64,000 nucleotides of DNA from Phytopseudomonas flavescens (GTDB taxonomy: Bacteria > Pseudomonadota > Gammaproteobacteria > Pseudomonadales > Pseudomonadaceae): positions 96,902-160,901 of the forward strand of contig NZ_FNDG01000014.1 in assembly GCF_900100535.1 (NCBI RefSeq). Reading direction: 5' to 3'. The position numbers and the translations under genes are program-made. Positions within the stretch are counted from its first letter, which is position 1. The number at the start of each line of letters is the position of its first letter. The notes under the pieces were generated by a model. It saw nothing but the letters and a program-made list of their open reading frames with translations. It did not search any database and was not told where the DNA came from. Shown here piece after piece: positions 25,214-33,551 of this stretch.

Positions 25214-25245
25214 TCAGGTAACCAGCGTGTCAGGTAACCATCGTG
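25214..25245 (+). repeat. Tandem 16-bp repeat spanning the FUSC start codon
   Basis: TCAGGTAACCAGCGTG (25214-25229) and TCAGGTAACCATCGTG (25230-25245) differ at one base. The second copy ends in the GTG used as start codon. The first copy's GTG is in another frame. Confidence 0.7.
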
Positions 25246-27228
25246 CGTGATTCCCTGCTGGCGTTCATCGCGCCAAGCTCGCAAGCCATTCAGTTCGCGA
25301 TCAAGACCCTGCTCGGCGGTGGTCTGGCGCTCTGGCTCGCGTTGCGTTTGGGGCTGGAGCAGCCGCAGTGGGCATTGATGACCGCCTTCATCGTCGCTCA
25401 GCCGTTGTCTGGCATGGTGGTGCAGAAGGGTCTGGCGCGGCTGCTCGGCACGCTGGTCGGGACCTTCATGGCGGTGGTGATGATGGCGCTGTTCGCCCAG
25501 ACGCCGCTGCTGTTCCTGCTCGCCTTCGCGCTGTGGCTGGCGATGTGTACGGCAGCTTCGACCATGCTGCGCAGCGCCTGGTCCTATGCCTTCGTGCTCG
25601 CTGGCTACACGGTGGCGATCATCGGCCTGCCGGCCATCGGCAAGCCTCATGTGATCTTCGACGAAGCCATCGCCCGTTCCACGGAGATCTGCCTGGGCAT
25701 CGTCTGCGCCACGCTCAGCAGCGCCTTGTTGTGGCCGCAGCGGGTGGAACGCCAGCTGGCGCAGCAGGCACGGGACGCCTGGCAGACCGGCGTCAAGGCC
25801 GCGCGCCAGGCGCTGACCGGCGAGGCCGAAGCCCGCCAGGGGCTGCTGCAAGCGCTGGCCCGTATCGTCGCCGTGGATGCCCAACGTGAGCACGCCTGGT
25901 TCGAAGGTGAACGCGGCCGCCAGCGCGCCATTGCCCTGCGCGTGCTCAGTCGCGATCTGCTTGGCGTGCTGCGTCTGGCTCGTGGTGTGGCACGGCAATG
26001 GCGGCAGTTGAGCAGCAGCGAAGCCGAAGCTGTCGCCCCCTGGTTGCAGGAGGTGGACGAGCGACTGCAGGACGCTCATGGCGATCTGCCGGAATTGATC
26101 GAGCGTCTGCGCCGGGCCGCGCAGGACGATGAGCTGAATAGCGGCCAGCAGCTGTGCCTGGAGCGCATGGCGGTATTGCTGCTGCGCATCGAGGATGCCA
26201 GCCGGGCCCTGCTCGCCGTCGAACAGGGCAGGGCGCCTGCCGATGCACCGCGAGCGCTGTCCTGGCATTACGACTGGCAGAGCGCCTTGGTGTATGGCTC
26301 GCGCAGCGCCCTGGCGTTCCTGACCCTGGCGGCCTTCTGGCTGGCCACCGCCTGGACCCATGCAACCGGTGCCATGCTGCTGGCCTGTGTGGTCTGCAGC
26401 CTGTTCGCACGGCTCGAGGCCGCACCACAGATCGGCATGATGTTCCTGCGCGGGATTTTCTATGCACTGCCGGTGGCGTTCTTCGTCGGCCAGATTCTGA
26501 TGCCGCAGATCGATGGTTTCGTCATGCTCTGCCTGGTGCTCGGCGTGCCGCTGTTCTTTGGTGTGCTGGGCATGGCCAGGCCGCCGTTGGCCGCCACCTC
26601 GACTTCTTTCTGCCTGCATTTCATCGTGCTCTGTCTGCCCGCCCCAGGCGTTGGCTACAACGTCGAATTCTTTCTCAACGAAGCGCCGGGCATGCTCATG
26701 GGGGTTGGTTTCGCCGTGCTGGCGTTTCGCCTGGTGGTGCTGCGTAACCCGGTGTGGCACGGCCGTCGTCTGATGCATGCGATTCTGGTGGATCTCGGCC
26801 GTCTGACCCGGCGTGAACTGGGCCGTGCGGAAAACTGGTTCGGTGGGCGCATGGCGGATCGTCTGCTGCAGCTCGCCCGGCATTATCCGGCGCGACCGGA
26901 TCAGGCGCGCAGCCGCTGGGACGACGGCGTGGCCGGTCTCGATCTGGGTGACGAACTGTTGCACCTGCGCGCCTGCCTGGCCAATGCCGATCCCGAACTG
27001 GCCCGGTCGCAGCGCCGTTTTCTGCGACGTCTCGATGATGTACTGGAGCGTGGTCCTGCAGCGGGTCGCGAGGACGATCTGAGCGGCGCCGTGGCGGATC
27101 TGCAGGATGCCCTGCGCGCCTGTGCGCCCAGTGTCGACCGGCGTCTGGCCGAGGCCGCGCTGCTGCAGTTGCAAACCGGCTGGCGCCACTGGTGCCACCT
27201 GAGAGGAGAAGCCCATGGGCTTGCATGA
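25243..27228 (+). CDS. FUSC-family membrane exporter (AaeB-like)
   Basis: 661 residues with two blocks of hydrophobic segments: about 15-170, and about 350-500 (beginning L-V-Y-G-S-R-S-A-L-A-F-L-T). Each is followed by a soluble helical region. This is the layout of the FUSC/AaeB family, thought to export aromatic carboxylic acids or other small toxic compounds. The GTG at 25243 is the only plausible start, since a stop lies eight codons upstream; the ribosome site is weak. It overlaps the DUF1656 gene by 14 bp and is followed by a HlyD-type adaptor: the standard three-gene set. Confidence 0.92.
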   Translation: MRDSLLAFIAPSSQAIQFAIKTLLGGGLALWLALRLGLEQPQWALMTAFIVAQPLSGMVVQKGLARLLGTLVGTFMAVVMMALFAQTPLLFLLAFALWLAMCTAASTMLRSAWSYAFVLAGYTVAIIGLPAIGKPHVIFDEAIARSTEICLGIVCATLSSALLWPQRVERQLAQQARDAWQTGVKAARQALTGEAEARQGLLQALARIVAVDAQREHAWFEGERGRQRAIALRVLSRDLLGVLRLARGVARQWRQLSSSEAEAVAPWLQEVDERLQDAHGDLPELIERLRRAAQDDELNSGQQLCLERMAVLLLRIEDASRALLAVEQGRAPADAPRALSWHYDWQSALVYGSRSALAFLTLAAFWLATAWTHATGAMLLACVVCSLFARLEAAPQIGMMFLRGIFYALPVAFFVGQILMPQIDGFVMLCLVLGVPLFFGVLGMARPPLAATSTSFCLHFIVLCLPAPGVGYNVEFFLNEAPGMLMGVGFAVLAFRLVVLRNPVWHGRRLMHAILVDLGRLTRRELGRAENWFGGRMADRLLQLARHYPARPDQARSRWDDGVAGLDLGDELLHLRACLANADPELARSQRRFLRRLDDVLERGPAAGREDDLSGAVADLQDALRACAPSVDRRLAEAALLQLQTGWRHWCHLRGEAHGLA

Positions 27229-27418
27229 GTGGTCGCTGGGCGGCGTATTGCTGAGTCCCATGGCGGCCTATGCGGTATTGGCGTTGCTGCTCACCGGCGT
27301 ATTGCGCATGGGGCTGCAGCGCGTGGGATTGGCGCAATGGATCTGGCACGAAGCCCTGTTCGATTGTGCCCTGTTCGTCTGTGTCCTGGCGGCAATCATC
27401 GCCGTTCTGGGAACTTGA
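27215..27418 (+). CDS. DUF1656 small inner-membrane protein
   Basis: 67 residues with two transmembrane helices (about 17-34 and 47-65), starting MGLHEWSLGGVLLSPM after GAGAGGAGAAG. The middle gene between FUSC and HlyD components matches AaeX-like DUF1656 proteins of E. coli. Its role in the exporter is unknown. The overlap with FUSC and the 11-bp gap to the next gene indicate one transcript. Confidence 0.88.
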   Translation: MGLHEWSLGGVLLSPMAAYAVLALLLTGVLRMGLQRVGLAQWIWHEALFDCALFVCVLAAIIAVLGT

Positions 27419-27429
27419 GGAGAAACGAC

Positions 27430-28281
27430 ATGCGTTCGACGATTCGCGTCGGCATTACCCTGGCCATGGTGGTTGCGGCAGTTCTCGCCGGCTCCTGGAT
27501 CTGGCAGCACTACCTGTATTCGCCGTGGACTCGCGATGCCCGGGTACGTGCCGACGTGGTGACCATCGCGCCGGACGTATCGGGCTGGGTGGTCGAGCTC
27601 GAGGTACGCGACAACCAGCAGGTGAAGGCGGGCGATCTGCTGATGAGCATCGACCGTGATCGTTATCAGGCCGCGGTGGAAAAGGCTCAGGCCGTGGTGG
27701 ATATCCGCAGGCAGCAGCTCAGTCTGCGCGAGCACGAAGCCTCCCGGCGCGCACGCCTGGGCTCCCAGGCCATCAGTGCGGAACTGCGCGAGAACGCGCA
27801 GATCAACGCCGAGATGGCGCGCAGCGAATTCCGCGAGGCCCAGGCCGATCTGCGTATCGCCCAGCTCAACCTGGCGCGCAGTGAAGTGCGCGCGCCCCGT
27901 GACGGTCAGGTCACCAACCTGGTGCTGGCGCAGGGCAACTACGTGACGGCGGGCCAGTCGGTGATGGCGCTGGTGGATACCAACTCGTTCTACGTGCAGG
28001 CGTATTTCGAGGAAACCAAGTTGCCGCGCATTCAGGTCGGTGCGCCTGTGGAAGTCTGGCTGATGGGCGGCGAGCAGGAGATCCGCGGCGAGGTGCAGAG
28101 CATCAGCCGCGGCATCACCGACCGCAACGCCAGCCCGGACGGCCAGTTGCTGGCCAATGTCGAACCGACCTTCAACTGGGTGCGCCTGGCCCAGCGCATT
28201 CCGGTACGCATCAAGCTCGAGGCGCTGCCCGAGCATCTCCAGCTGAGTGCCGGCATGACCGCCAGCGTGCAGGTGCAATAG
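27430..28281 (+). CDS. HlyD-type periplasmic adaptor (AaeA/EmrA-like)
   Basis: 283 residues with one N-terminal membrane helix (about 7-27), then a biotinyl-lipoyl-like half motif (A-P-D-V-S-G-W-V-V-E-L-E-V), a short alpha-hairpin and the return half (R-A-P-R-D-G-Q-V-T-N-L). A C-terminal beta-barrel contains F-E-E-T-K-L-P-R-I-Q-V-G. It links the inner-membrane FUSC exporter to the periplasm or an outer-membrane channel encoded elsewhere; no TolC-type gene is here. The start at 27430 has GAGGAGAAACG upstream. It is last in the operon. Confidence 0.93.
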   Translation: MRSTIRVGITLAMVVAAVLAGSWIWQHYLYSPWTRDARVRADVVTIAPDVSGWVVELEVRDNQQVKAGDLLMSIDRDRYQAAVEKAQAVVDIRRQQLSLREHEASRRARLGSQAISAELRENAQINAEMARSEFREAQADLRIAQLNLARSEVRAPRDGQVTNLVLAQGNYVTAGQSVMALVDTNSFYVQAYFEETKLPRIQVGAPVEVWLMGGEQEIRGEVQSISRGITDRNASPDGQLLANVEPTFNWVRLAQRIPVRIKLEALPEHLQLSAGMTASVQVQ

Positions 28282-28336
28282 CAGGCTGTTGAAAAACTAC
28301 CGGCGTTGCCGCTGCCTCGCCTACGTTTTTTCAACG
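28279..28336. repeat. Dispersed Pseudomonas-type repeat with inverted ends
   Basis: TAGCAGGCTGTTGAAAAAC (28279-28297) overlaps the HlyD-type gene's stop codon. An inverted, imperfect partner (GTTTTTTCAACGGGCAG) ends about 40 bp further on. The pair can fold into a long hairpin. A 19-mer with one mismatch occurs in the opposite orientation at 38439-38457. Confidence 0.65.
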
Positions 28337-28425
28337 GGCAGATAGGGGGCGCAGCCGGCTTGCCGGCCACTGGTTGCCTGCCGTGTTTTTCCGCGCTGGC
28401 TGCAATCGCCTCGAGGTTGCCGTGC

Positions 28426-29109
28426 TTACCGGGTGCGCAGGGCTTCCAGGCGCTGCCGCTGCTGGCCCTGCCCATCGAAATTGTCGGGCGACAGCCAACG
28501 CTGCAGGGCGTCGCGGCATCCTGGCCATTCGCTGTCGATGATCGAGAACCAGGCGGTATCGCGGTTCTGTCCCTTGATCACCGCGTGCTGGCGAAACAAC
28601 CCCTCGTGAACGAAACCCAGGCGTTCGGCGGCGCGCAGCGAGCGGGCGTTGCGTGCATTGCATTTCCACTCCAGGCGCCGATTGCCGAGCCCGTCCATCG
28701 CCAGGCTCATCAGTAGCCAGATCGCTTCCGTGGACGCCGGAGAACGCTGCATGGCGTGGCCAAAGGCGATATGGCCGATTTCGATACAGCCGTCGGCTGG
28801 CGCGATACGCAGCAAGGACAGCAGCCCGACGGCGCGTCCGCTGGCCTTGTCGATCACGGTGAAGAACAGCGGGTCGCTAGTGGGCTGTCTGCTCCGCAGC
28901 CAGGCATCGAACCCGGTGCGCTCGACGAACGGACCATAGGGCAGGTAATCCCACAAGGCAGGGTCGCTGTCCACACCTTGCAAGGCCTGCCAGAGATCAT
29001 CGCCATGCGCTGCTGCATCCAGCGGTTCCAGGCACACGTAGCGGCCGTCGATGGCGCTGCGAGGTGGCGGCGAAACGGGTGTCCAGTCGAGCAGGGTGTC
29101 GTCGGTCAT
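28426..29109 (-). CDS. GNAT acetyltransferase, RimJ/RimL type
   Basis: 227 residues. The protein has the RimJ/RimL layout: G-R-Y-V-C-L-E-P-L-D near residue 23, E-I-G-H-I-A-F-G mid-protein, and a late N-A-R-N-A-R-S-L-R-A-A-E-R-L-G-F acetyl-CoA-binding/helix segment. Such proteins acetylate protein N-termini or small molecules; the substrate is unknown. It is 15 bp downstream of the other GNAT gene on the same strand, so they are probably co-transcribed with the PaiB-like gene. Confidence 0.88.
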   Translation of the reverse strand: MTDDTLLDWTPVSPPPRSAIDGRYVCLEPLDAAAHGDDLWQALQGVDSDPALWDYLPYGPFVERTGFDAWLRSRQPTSDPLFFTVIDKASGRAVGLLSLLRIAPADGCIEIGHIAFGHAMQRSPASTEAIWLLMSLAMDGLGNRRLEWKCNARNARSLRAAERLGFVHEGLFRQHAVIKGQNRDTAWFSIIDSEWPGCRDALQRWLSPDNFDGQGQQRQRLEALRTR

Positions 29110-29124
29110 GGTCTGGTTTCCTGA

Positions 29125-29562
29125 TTACAACTGCTTGCGGTATTGCACGAAGCCGGAGCGCTCGGCGATGTGATCGTAGAGCTGCATGGCGGTGCTGTTG
29201 CTTTCATGGGTCAGCCAGTGCACCCGCGAGGCGCCAGCCAGCTTGGCATGAGCGTAAACATGTTCGATCAGCCCGCGCCCGGCGCCGCTGCCGCGAACGC
29301 TTTCGTCGACGAACAGGTCCTGCAGGTAGCAGTAGTCGCCGGTCGTCCAGCAGGAGCGGTGGAAGATCCAGTGCACCAGACCTATGGCACGCCCGTCGTG
29401 CCAGGCGAGGGCCGCATGCATCGGCTCGTCGTCAGCGAGAAAGCGTTGCCAGGTCAGGGCTGTGGTGGCCTCGGGCATCTGCTGCCTGTAGAAGCGCAGA
29501 TAGCCTTGCCAGAGTGGCGACCAGGCAGCCTGATCGTCAGCGGTGATTGCGCGTATTTCCAT
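29125..29562 (-). CDS. GNAT acetyltransferase
   Basis: 145 residues starting MEIRAITADDQAAW. Motif A reads L-F-V-D-E-S-V-R-G-S-G-A-G-R-G-L-I-E (about 85-102), the pyrophosphate-binding R-G-x-G-x-G/A loop. Motif B follows with N-S-T-A-M-Q-L-Y-D-H. The substrate is unknown. It lies 20 bp downstream of the PaiB-like gene; PaiA (acetyltransferase) and PaiB occur together in Bacillus, which makes a functional pair conceivable but unproven. Confidence 0.88.
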   Translation of the reverse strand: MEIRAITADDQAAWSPLWQGYLRFYRQQMPEATTALTWQRFLADDEPMHAALAWHDGRAIGLVHWIFHRSCWTTGDYCYLQDLFVDESVRGSGAGRGLIEHVYAHAKLAGASRVHWLTHESNSTAMQLYDHIAERSGFVQYRKQL

Positions 29563-29582
29563 GATCCAGGTCTCTTCGATGA

Positions 29583-30206
29583 TTAGTCATTCATGCGCTG
29601 TGCCAGGGCGCGGTCGCGGGGATCAGCGCTGGCACTGAGGCCGTCATGCACGCCCTGGCGATCCGCTTCGCTGCGGTTCTGGCCGAGCTTCCATTTGCCT
29701 TCCAGGCGCTCGATGGGCAGGGCGAAGCCGACGATGGCGCGCAGCATGCCGGCGATGTAATCCTGGGGGGCATCGTTCAGTGCCCAGGGTTGCGGGCGTG
29801 GGTTCTCGTGACGGGCGGTGAGTTCGTCGAGCAGGCTCAACAGGCGCTCGCTGTCATCGAAAATCGCAGCCTGGCCGTAGGCATGCACTGCGGTGTAATT
29901 CCAGGTTGGCACCACCTTGCCGTGCTCGGCCTTGGCCGGGTACCAGGACGGGCTGATATAGGCATCGGCGCTGTTGAAAATCACCAGCGCTTCACCACCT
30001 CCCAGCACCCGCCAGTGCGGATTGGCCCGTGCCAGGTGGCCGTACAGCGTACCGTGTGGGCCTTCTTCGGGGCGCAGCAGCAAGGGCAGATGGCTGGCTT
30101 GCAGGCCGTTCTCGCCATGGCTGATCAGGGTAGCTAGGCGGCAGTCGGCAATCTCCCGGTGCAGGGCGGCGAGGTCGTTCTGGCGGAAAGCGGAGGGTAC
30201 GTACAT
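29583..30206 (-). CDS. PaiB-like FMN-binding family protein
   Basis: 207 residues starting MYVPSAFRQNDLAALH. P-S-W-Y-P-A-K-A-E-H-G-K-V-V-P-T-W-N-Y (about 110-128) is the PaiB family signature. Family members have a flavin-reductase-like split barrel and are annotated as negative transcriptional regulators on the basis of Bacillus PaiB; direct DNA binding is doubtful. It is divergent from the MocR regulator, with 90 bp between them. Confidence 0.9.
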   Translation of the reverse strand: MYVPSAFRQNDLAALHREIADCRLATLISHGENGLQASHLPLLLRPEEGPHGTLYGHLARANPHWRVLGGGEALVIFNSADAYISPSWYPAKAEHGKVVPTWNYTAVHAYGQAAIFDDSERLLSLLDELTARHENPRPQPWALNDAPQDYIAGMLRAIVGFALPIERLEGKWKLGQNRSEADRQGVHDGLSASADPRDRALAQRMND

Positions 30207-30296
30207 GGGGCATTCCCGTAGATGGACGGACTAATGCTAGAACCGCTATTGGTCTGTTGTAAGATCCATTTTCAGTGACTTTCGTGGGGCCAATCC

Positions 30297-31880
30297 ATGG
30301 CGTATTCAGCACCTTTGCCGGTGGATCTGTCCGGCCTGCATCTGCAGCCTGGCAAGGGCTTGTCTCGCCAGCTCTACCAAGCCCTGCGCGAACGCGTGCT
30401 CGATGGCCGCCTGCCTGGCGGCACGCGGCTGCCTGCCAGCCGGCAGTTGGCCGAGCGCCTGGGCGTATCCCGCAATACGGTGAACCGCGCGCTGGATCAG
30501 CTCTATGCCGAAGGCTACGTGCAGGGTCGGGTAGGCGATGGCACCTATGTAGCCGCCATTGCCGCAGTGGCGGAGCCGCCAGTTTGTGAAACGCCGGGGA
30601 CGACCAGCAGCGCCATGCTGCAACGGCTCGAGGAGTACCACCTGCCGGCGCCATTGCCCGGCGCACCGCGGGCTTTTCGGGTTGGCGTGCCGGCTTTCGA
30701 TCTGTTTCCGTTCGAGACCTGGGCGCGGCTGTCGGCGCGTTTCTGGCGCAGGCCGTCACCGGCACGGCTGGGCTATGGTGATCCGGCGGGTGACCCGCAA
30801 CTGCGCGAACTGATCGCCGCCTACCTGCGCAGCAGTCGGGGCCTGCAGTGCGATCCGGCGCAGATCATCGTCACCTGCGGGGCACAGCAGGCGATCAGCC
30901 TGTGCGCGCAATTACTGGTCGAGCCGGGTGACCCGGTGGCCGTGGAAGATCCGGGGTACCGTGCCGCCGGCCATGCCTTCAGCGTTGCCGGTGCGCGCCT
31001 GCTGGGCATCGGCGTCGATGGCGACGGCCTGGATGTCGCAGCGCTGGAGCGGGCAGGGGCGTGCCGGCTGGCCTATGTCACGCCTTCGCACCAGTATCCG
31101 ACCGGGGTGACGCTGTCGCTGCCCAGGCGCCTGGCGCTGCTCGACTGGGCCGAGCGCAACGATGCCTGGATCATCGAGGACGACTACGACGGCGAGTACC
31201 GTTACAGCGGCACGCCCCTGGCGCCGTTGGCCGCACTGGATCGTGGGCAGCGTGTGCTCTATGTCGGCACCTTCTGCAAGATCGCCTTTCCGGCGCTGCG
31301 GCTTGGCTATCTGGTGCTGCCACCGCGCCTGGCCACTGCCTTCGCCCGGCGTCGCGCGGTGGATATGCGTCATTCCGAAATCGGCACCCAGGCGGTGATG
31401 GCCGAGTTCATCGCTGCCGGGCATTTTCAGCGGCATATCCGCCGCATGCGCAACGCAGCCCGCGCTCGCCGTGACGCGTTGCTTGCAGGCTGGCCGCAAC
31501 GTCTGCCGGGTTGCGCGCCATTGCCCGAGGTGCACGCTGGTCTGCACGTGAGCGTGCGCTGCGAGAGCCTCGCGCGGGAGCGGGAACTGGTCACCGGAGC
31601 GGCCGCCGTCGGCGTCGAGATCGCTTCGCTCAGCGGCTATTGGCTGCCCGGCGGTAATACGCCGCTGGATCAGCGTGCCGGCCTGGTGCTCGGTTTCGCG
31701 GCAGTGCCGGAGAAGGACATCGACGAGGCGTTGCAGGCCTTGCAGGGTGTGTGGAGCCTTTCCACGCGTGGCACAGCCCACGATCTTCACATCGACCCGC
31801 CCATTCACGCCGAGACTGACTGGCGAACGACCGCTACGCCGTCCACGCGCACGTTGGCCGGACACCGCGACGAGGGATGA
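30297..31880 (+). CDS. MocR-type transcription factor (GntR HTH plus aminotransferase domain)
   Basis: 527 residues. The N-terminal winged helix (about 20-85) has L-P-A-S-R-Q-L-A-E-R-L-G-V-S-R-N-T-V-N-R-A. The C-terminal fold-type I aminotransferase domain has Y-G-D-P-A-G-D-P-Q-L-R, C-G-A-Q-Q-A, E-D-D-Y-D-G-E-Y-R-Y and the PLP lysine in G-T-F-C-K-I-A-F-P (about residue 330). MocR proteins sense PLP or amino-compound ligands and usually control a divergent gene. Here the divergent neighbour is the PaiB-like/GNAT/GNAT set, the likeliest target; the PrpF-like gene downstream is an alternative. Confidence 0.93.
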   Translation: MAYSAPLPVDLSGLHLQPGKGLSRQLYQALRERVLDGRLPGGTRLPASRQLAERLGVSRNTVNRALDQLYAEGYVQGRVGDGTYVAAIAAVAEPPVCETPGTTSSAMLQRLEEYHLPAPLPGAPRAFRVGVPAFDLFPFETWARLSARFWRRPSPARLGYGDPAGDPQLRELIAAYLRSSRGLQCDPAQIIVTCGAQQAISLCAQLLVEPGDPVAVEDPGYRAAGHAFSVAGARLLGIGVDGDGLDVAALERAGACRLAYVTPSHQYPTGVTLSLPRRLALLDWAERNDAWIIEDDYDGEYRYSGTPLAPLAALDRGQRVLYVGTFCKIAFPALRLGYLVLPPRLATAFARRRAVDMRHSEIGTQAVMAEFIAAGHFQRHIRRMRNAARARRDALLAGWPQRLPGCAPLPEVHAGLHVSVRCESLARERELVTGAAAVGVEIASLSGYWLPGGNTPLDQRAGLVLGFAAVPEKDIDEALQALQGVWSLSTRGTAHDLHIDPPIHAETDWRTTATPSTRTLAGHRDEG

Positions 31881-32022
31881 CGGAGCGGCCGCAACCGATG
31901 AAATTGCCGGCGTAAGCGGACATTCGATTTGCTGGGTTTAACGATGGCTCCTATTGGCCAGCCAAGCAAAGACCGCGAGCAGGTTTTAAGATGGGCGCCC
32001 ACCCAGCATGAGGACATGCCCG

Positions 32023-33249
32023 ATGCGGATAGTGCAGCTTGCCGAATTCCAGCCCCGCCTGCGTGGCGGCTTGCTCGAGTTTCCGGTGCACCATGTGCGT
32101 GGTGGGACGTCCACCGGGCTGGTGATCTGGGAGCCGTTCGCGCCTGCCGATCCGGCGCTGCGCGAAGAGCTGCTGCGCCACCTGATGGGCGTGCCGCTGA
32201 GTGGTTCGCAGCCTGGCAACCGGCAGATCACCGGCCTTGGGCGCGGCACCCCGACCAGCAACAAGGTGTTTTTCGTCGACTGGGAAGCGGCCGGCGATGG
32301 CCAGCGACTGGTCAGTACCCTGGCGCAACTCGCCGGTGATCACGCGGCCATCGACTGGAGCGTGAATTGCGGCAACCTGTCCAGCGCCTTGCCACTCTGG
32401 GCGCTGGATGTCGGCCTGGTCACGGTCGCGCCGGGCGAAAGCCGCGACATCGGCATTCGCAACAGCAATACCGGGGTGATCAGCACCGGGCGTATCGGGC
32501 GTACTGCCGTAGGCGCGCTGGTCTGCGCGTCGATCCCCGGTGTCAGCGGCGAGTTTCCGTCTGTCGATCTGTTTCTGCATGACCCCGTGGGCGCCAAGAC
32601 CGGGCAGTTGCTGCCGACCGGTCATGCGGTCGAACGGATCGACGGGCGTGCGGTGTCCTGTGTCGATGTGGCGGTGCCGATGGTCATCGCCCTGGCCAGC
32701 GATTTCGGCAAGACCGCCCATGAGCCCCTCGCCGACTTGCACGACGACCAGGCCTTCATGGCCGACTTGCGCCGCCTGTGGGTGGCGGCCGGTCTGCGCA
32801 TGGGGCTGCGCCGCCGCGATGGTGAGCTGATGACGGCAGACGAGCTGGCGCGCAGCGAAACCCAGCCCAAGGTCTGCATCGTCGGCCCACCCGGGGGGGA
32901 GGGTAATCTTTCGGTGCGCTATTTCACCCCCCAGACGCTGCATGCTTCGATGGCGGTGTCCGGTGGCTGCTGCCTGGCTGCCGCCGCATTGATTCCGGGC
33001 TCGGTGGCCTGGCAGGTGGCCGCGGGCCTTGCCGCGCCTTCGGGCGAGTTCGCCGATATCGAGGTGGCCATCGAGAACCCGGCGGGCGTTCTCGCCACCA
33101 CGGTGGTGGCGCGTGAACACGACGGCAGGCTGCAGGTGCGCAGCGCGGCGTATCGACGCAACGCACAGGTATTGCTGCGCGGGCATGTTCCGCTGTATCG
33201 GGCATCGCCAGCGCTGGTTGCGGCGCTGTTACCTCTAACGCAGCGTTAG
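32023..33249 (+). CDS. PrpF/4-oxalomesaconate tautomerase-family isomerase
   Basis: 408 residues of the diaminopimelate-epimerase-like fold. It begins with H-V-R-G-G-T-S-T-G-L (about 23-32), where PrpF proteins have R-G-G-T-S-x-G, followed by P-T-S-N-K-V (about 76-81), D-W-S-V-N-C-G-N-L-S-S (about 108-118) and the late S-G-G-C-C-L-A-A-A. Relatives isomerise aconitate-like or oxalomesaconate substrates. The start at 32023 is chosen for GAGGAC at nine bases; an ATG at 32008 is in frame. No pathway partner (prpD, gal genes) is nearby, so the substrate is unknown. Confidence 0.85.
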   Translation: MRIVQLAEFQPRLRGGLLEFPVHHVRGGTSTGLVIWEPFAPADPALREELLRHLMGVPLSGSQPGNRQITGLGRGTPTSNKVFFVDWEAAGDGQRLVSTLAQLAGDHAAIDWSVNCGNLSSALPLWALDVGLVTVAPGESRDIGIRNSNTGVISTGRIGRTAVGALVCASIPGVSGEFPSVDLFLHDPVGAKTGQLLPTGHAVERIDGRAVSCVDVAVPMVIALASDFGKTAHEPLADLHDDQAFMADLRRLWVAAGLRMGLRRRDGELMTADELARSETQPKVCIVGPPGGEGNLSVRYFTPQTLHASMAVSGGCCLAAAALIPGSVAWQVAAGLAAPSGEFADIEVAIENPAGVLATTVVAREHDGRLQVRSAAYRRNAQVLLRGHVPLYRASPALVAALLPLTQR

Positions 33250-33263
33250 ACCTCGCGCTGCTT

Positions 33264-33458
33264 TCATTTCTGCTGCGCGTTGGGCGGCTCGATACCCCAG
33301 TCGCCATGGAGGTACCAGTCGTCACCGAGCATCTCGATGGGATGCTGGGTGCGGCCTGCACCGTTGCCACACTCCAGGTCGTCGGCACCACAATAGCGGT
33401 CGCACCCCCAGCAGACGCGCTCGGGGTTCTTCGGATGCAGGGGGAACTTCTTGGCCAT
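33264..33458 (-). CDS. DUF3079 small Cys-rich protein
   Basis: 64 residues starting MAKKFPLHPKNPERVCWGCD at 33458, with GGAGTG upstream. The pattern C-W-G-C-D-R-Y-C-G-A-D-D-L-E-C-G-N-G-A-G-R-T-Q-H-P has four Cys plus a His, plausibly a zinc site. The tail P-I-E-M-L-G-D-D-W is conserved in the family to my memory. Function unknown. It is convergent with the PrpF-like gene, 14 bp apart. Confidence 0.82.
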   Translation of the reverse strand: MAKKFPLHPKNPERVCWGCDRYCGADDLECGNGAGRTQHPIEMLGDDWYLHGDWGIEPPNAQQK

Positions 33459-33551
33459 GTCGCGCACTCCTGTGAGTCTCGAACTCAAGCTAGCGCGTCT
33501 GGCTTCGCGGCCCTTGACCTGGGTCAGCAGGGCCGCTGTCGATGCTGACCC

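Noticed and set aside
25144..27261. 705-codon minus-strand frame opposite the FUSC gene
   Set aside because: Gln/His-rich shadow translation; the FUSC gene and its operon context are convincing.
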